From Malurus cyaneus samueli (lineage: Eukaryota > Chordata > Aves > Passeriformes > Maluridae), in assembly GCA_009741485.1 (NCBI GenBank), contig CM019214.1, positions 6,141,705-6,205,704 on the forward strand: DNA of 64,000 nucleotides. The letters are read 5' to 3'. The position numbers and the translations under genes were made by a program. Positions 59,562 to 64,000 of this stretch are shown here, piece by piece. The notes beneath the pieces are model-generated. The model was not told where the DNA came from. It made no database searches and saw only the letters and a list, made by a program, of their open reading frames with translations. Positions within the stretch are counted from its first letter, which is position 1. The number at the start of each line of letters is the position of its first letter.

Positions 59562-62500
59562 TTTAGTAACGTGAGGGAAACTCCTAATTCAGAACTTTGT
59601 GTACTGTTTTTCGGTTCCTGCAACTCTGAGGACAAAGAATGCAGCAGAAATCACAATAACCTCAGGGAAAAAAAAAAAAAATAAAAAAATTACTAGACTC
59701 TATTAATAGACATAGTACCAGGATCAACAATAGAACTATACCAGGATCAATAATGGGTTCAGAAACACAATGTCCTCTGAAGATCACTGGAGACTTTAAC
59801 AAACTTGGTTATAAATCATTAGCTTCACAATAAATAGGATAAAAGAAGTGGCATGAGTCACAAGAGTTAGACCGTGAGGAATTAGAATATTTGTTTTCAT
59901 TTCACTCAAAAATGTCCCCTTCCTCTGCCAACATATAGCACACAAATGCTTTTCCAATGTTTTTGTAAGTATTTTACAAAATCCCCATTCTCCTGGTCCA
60001 AATTGATCTTAAAATTAAAAACAAACAAACAAAAAAATACTGGTAGAAGTACTGGTATTAGCAGCAAGCATAGTAGGTGACTGGTATTCTTTCCAGAAAA
60101 GACAAATATTAATAGTATTGATGAAGTAATCAAATCTTGTTTAATCTTTCTTTCCCAAGGAAATTATTATCTGTCTTTCTCATACAGGTGACAGCTGCTA
60201 CTGAACTCCATTCCTCAGCATTGTTGTCTTTCCACTATCTGAACTATCTTGTTTTTTTACTCTCAAAAGTCCCCTAACTCAAGGTGCAATTTCTGCTGTC
60301 TAATTATGTTGAAAGAAGTTGTTTACTTCTTCTTCTAGGATACGGGTCTTTTTTTTTTAATTTATTTTGCTTCACTTCAGCAAATAAAACTACTGTATTA
60401 CAGAATTAGTCAAAGGTCTGAATAAATCAGTCAAGATAATTCTGCAAGAGGAAGGAAGGATAGTCTAACTGTCAGATATTTAACTTTATATTTAAAAGTC
60501 CTTATTCTTTTCAGAGTAATATGTCTGCAATAGGTTGTCGTAGACAAATGAGCTTTTAGGGAGCTGCATCAAATTCCCTGACAGGCAGAAATTACAGTTG
60601 TGACCCTATCTAAAGCCTAATCCCTTGCTAAGTCAGTTCCTTCTCTCCCTCCTCTTATCTTTCAGTTTCTCATGCAGGATCCCATAGCTTGCATTGAATT
60701 AATTTCCTACGTCCAAGGTCTTCCAGTTTTGCAATATAGCTTTTTCCCCAAATTTCTGTAGGCTTGCCATCTTGATGTGTCCTCCCTGCCCTCTCAATGC
60801 TACTCATCATGTTCCTTAGCAAAGTTCCAGCTTCAGTTGGACTTTCAACTTCTCCAATTTTTTCAATCCTTGTCTCTCAAATATCATTTACTCTACCAAA
60901 TCAACACAGGGTCAAAACATTGCAATATTGTAGTAAAATCTTGTCAACTCTTCCCCTTTCCATCATGAAGGATCTTTGGATTATTTTCCTCCAAAGTTAT
61001 ATGAAGTTTAAAGACGGACAAACCTGGACTCAGAGAAGTTTAGAATACTGCTATTCTTTCTGAAGTGCTGCCATATGATAAATATGATTCTCAGATATTT
61101 ATCAATATCAGTGGATATATTAAAAATTTGCCAATAATGGCTGTTTGAGGGACAGGTGAATACAGCTGACATTTCTGAAACTTTCATTGTCCTTTATCCT
61201 TTACTTATGAGAGATATCAATTATCAGGAAAGCCTATTCTATTTCTATTAGAACAGCTTCCTATTCCACCACTTTCTCCTAATCTTTATATTTCATTTTT
61301 AATTGGAGTTCTTATTTTGAGTGGTTAAATATCAGACATATAATTGTATATTTGAATTAACATTTGTTTGTCTCCTATGACTCACTCAGGTTCCAGAAAA
61401 TTAGAAAGCTGAAGAACTATACCAAGAACCAAATTGCATTATGCAATATTATCATACATAGTTTTATGTATATGCTTTATGTAGGATTATTATGTGCATT
61501 TAAAATATGCTCATGTTCACTGTTAAAAAAGAAAAAAAAAAGTAATTATTCTTTGCCTAATCTCCTTTTGTAGAAAACAAAAGGTATTGGTTAATTTTCA
61601 AGGGAGTTATTACCAGAAAAATGGAACGTGGAACTCATAACCAGCACAATATATGAAGAAATTTATATTAATTTCAGCAGGAGAAGAGCTGGAATTAAGT
61701 TTGATAAACAAGTAAATACAAGATGTGATCAGATAGAGGATTCTCAAAGAACATTAAAGATGAATGTCCACCTGTTGCCATCTTTTTATTCACTTGACAG
61801 TCTTTCTCTCTTGAAACAGAAAGCAAAATCAGCACAAAATCATCTTAACCTAATCAAGAAACTCGTGTGAAAATAAAATGAAAACAGTCACTCTTTGATT
61901 TGGAACAAGTTTTCTGCACACATCAATGAGAAGATAATCACTTAATTGGGAATTACAGCTTTATTTATTTGTCCTTACAGATTTTACACAAATGAGTCTT
62001 CACATTTAACAGTTTTTGACAATGTAGTATCTGTATTTTAACACAACACAGATCATTAGCACTCATTTTTTAGCCACAATCACAAGTCATACTGCTGAAT
62101 GTATCAAAACCTGCAAATCCTACTAATTAGTAACATTGGCAGTTGTGTGATGTCTTATTGTCGCTCATCAGACAGCTTTATTTTGGTTTAAAAATGACAA
62201 AACTAAACAGCTTTTATCCTCTGTCATTCTTCATTTACAATCTGATGTGGGGACAAACCCACACAGACAAACCCACACATAATATGGTCTTATTAAATGA
62301 AAGCAAACACAACTGAAACAATCTCTGCTGATAAAATAATGCTTTTTTTTTTTTTTTTTTTGCAATTTCTGACAACACAAGAGACAAACTGGCAATCCAG
62401 CAGCTTATTCCAGAATGGTATCCCTGCCTCAGACACTCAGGGTCACATTAGCTTACCTAGAGTCTCCAAAATGAACACCAGCACCAGCCAATTGATCTGA

Positions 62501-64000
62501 AATGCAGTAAAGACTAAGGAAATGTGTTTACAAAGAGGTGTCAAAAGCAAAAGTGAAATTATACAGATTGGAATCTGTGTTAATACTGAGAATGAGTATG
62601 AAAGACCAAGTGAAATGAACAGAAAATAAAAAAGAGCCAAGAACAAATGATTACCAGAGTGTGGAATAAAACAACATTGAAAATTACCTCTGTAATAGCT
62701 GAGTTGTGAGAGAGCTGGGAAAATCTACTCTTTTGAGAGGCAGAAAAGGAAATGTTATTTTCTCCTACTTATCTTCAGAAGTCCTATAGAATGTAAGCTT
62801 TTAGAGTTTGAAAGGCCAAAAGTAGACCACCCAGTGCATTTTTCTTCCTCATGAAGAAGAGATATTTGATTTACCATTTTAAGTCTAAAGAAAAACTTAA
62901 ATTTAAAATATCACTTCAGAAGCTCATTAGAGAAGCTCAATTTCAGAAAAGTCATCTTACTGCAATATATCACTGTCATTTCACAAAATAAATGCCTTTA
63001 AAAAAACCATTAAAAGTTTTATTCTAATGAGCAGAATCACATAAACCATGCATAAAATTAACTTGTTACAAATCGAAATGGTGGATTCCTAGATAAATGT
63101 TTTCAGTTTCCTGACACAAAATTTAGATAACTTGGTGAGAACAAATCTAAAAGAAGCACCTAAAGCAAGCATCTCCACATTGAGCTAGAACTTGTAAGAG
63201 CTCTTCCTCAGTAGTGTGGGGGAAAAAAAGTATTCTGGTAGAAATTAAATATTTTGCTTTCATGGTAGTTGAAATACCACAGCAGAAGGAGATTTATATT
63301 GTTTAAAAATGTGTTCTTACACACAGTTAAAAAAATATGAGTCACAGTTTAACTGTGTTCTATGTTTTGTGTAACAGATCAGCAACTACCAAACTAATAT
63401 TTGAGGTTTCATAGAAACTCTGTTTACTCTCAGGTAGCTGTTTTATTTTTATAGACTGTAAGAAATTAACAAAATAATGCCTTGTGAATGTCTGTTCCAC
63501 ACTGGGAGGTGTCACAGGAATAGACTCCATGTCTAATCTTGCACAGTGGCATTATACTGGCTCGTTTTCAAAGATAAAAATCTTGAATTCTATTTAAAAT
63601 GAGATGATGTTCCATGGCAATATATAACAGGCAGTCTACTGGACAGGTGGAAGAAAACAAAGGCATTCATCACAAAGAGCTCTGACTGCTTAAAGAGAAA
63701 AGGGAAAGCAGCACAGATACATGGATTTATGTCCATCGGGCCAGAAGCAGCAGCATTTTTGTTCATGTCATAGACTGAGTTTGAGTTATTCCTAAAATGA
63801 AATTATGAAGTAGAATCATGATCCAGTGCTTTCTAAGCTTAATGTACTTCCCTGTTCCTAGCTATCTGCATTTTTTTTTCAGTCTATCTGTCTCTTTATT
63901 TATGATAGGAAAAGGAGAGAGAATGAGAGATATTATTCTTTCAAAAGCTAATCCTTGTCTTTCTACTAGAAACCACTTAAATCGACTGGAATTATGAACA
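59562..64000. other. AT-rich intergenic DNA to the window end
   Basis: No gene recognised. T runs are at about 60350-60360 and 62343-62361. A CCACACAGACAAACCCACAC direct repeat lies near 62255-62278. Open frames stay below 95 codons and show no conserved motif. Confidence 0.55.
62787..62870 (-). mobile_element. Possible very old CR1/L3-type LINE fragment
   Basis: ATAGAATGTAAGC followed by TTTAGAGTTTGAAAGGCC and AGTAGACCACCCAGTGCATT resembles the reversed 3' end of ancient CR1/L3-type LINEs (AGAATGTTAGAGCTGGAAGG and GATCATCTAGTCCA patterns). The match is weak and short. Confidence 0.28.

Overview
This window looks like intergenic DNA from a bird. The evidence is a 5'-truncated CR1 LINE 3' end that finishes in the typical ATTCTATG-type octamers (about 51.7-52.05 kb), a decayed CR1 endonuclease fragment (59.3 kb), other worn CR1 pieces, and GC-rich minisatellite blocks set in AT-rich DNA. 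I could not identify any protein-coding gene, exon, tRNA, rRNA, CRISPR array or prokaryote-type element. The open reading frames are short and are explained by low-complexity DNA, tandem repeats, a LINE remnant or chance. The species cannot be settled from the sequence.

Layout. 1-5815 is AT-rich single-copy DNA. 5816-18538 is a clean copy (A) of a segment that reappears as a noisy, indel-riddled copy (B) at 19261-31414. The two are separated by a 25-N gap at 19236-19260. Copy B is about 570 bases shorter and differs mainly by one-base losses and small insertions, which fits unpolished long-read sequence placed beside an accurate contig. The last ~0.7 kb of copy A (18541-19235) follows copy B in inverted orientation (31415-32083). 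After it come a G-quadruplex-type tract and a ~220-bp near-perfect palindrome with a 2-base centre (32213-32432). 32433-34310 is ordinary AT-rich DNA up to a second 25-N gap.

34336-42.5 kb is a compositionally different block. It is GC-rich and holds a ~54-bp minisatellite with higher-order order, a ~21-bp AATATTAATAT minisatellite found in two separate arrays, a ~24-bp CAGCTCCCCAAAATTCCA minisatellite, and two CpG-rich stretches. The larger CpG-rich stretch (about 41.3-42.3 kb) is the best promoter-like candidate. The block ends at a GAAA polypurine tract. 42.7-64 kb returns to AT-rich gene-desert sequence with CR1 remnants, a recent ~120-bp tandem duplication (56.7 kb) and several stretches that resemble developmental enhancers by motif content only. 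A third 25-N gap at 48555-48579 again has the same sequence on both sides, with a 1.54-kb insertion/deletion difference between the two versions.

No genes act together here that I can see. The most consequential observation is structural. About 13 kb of the window is probably a false or unresolved duplication with an inverted tail, so any annotation placed in 19.26-32.4 kb should be distrusted. I did not find a convincing new biological system.
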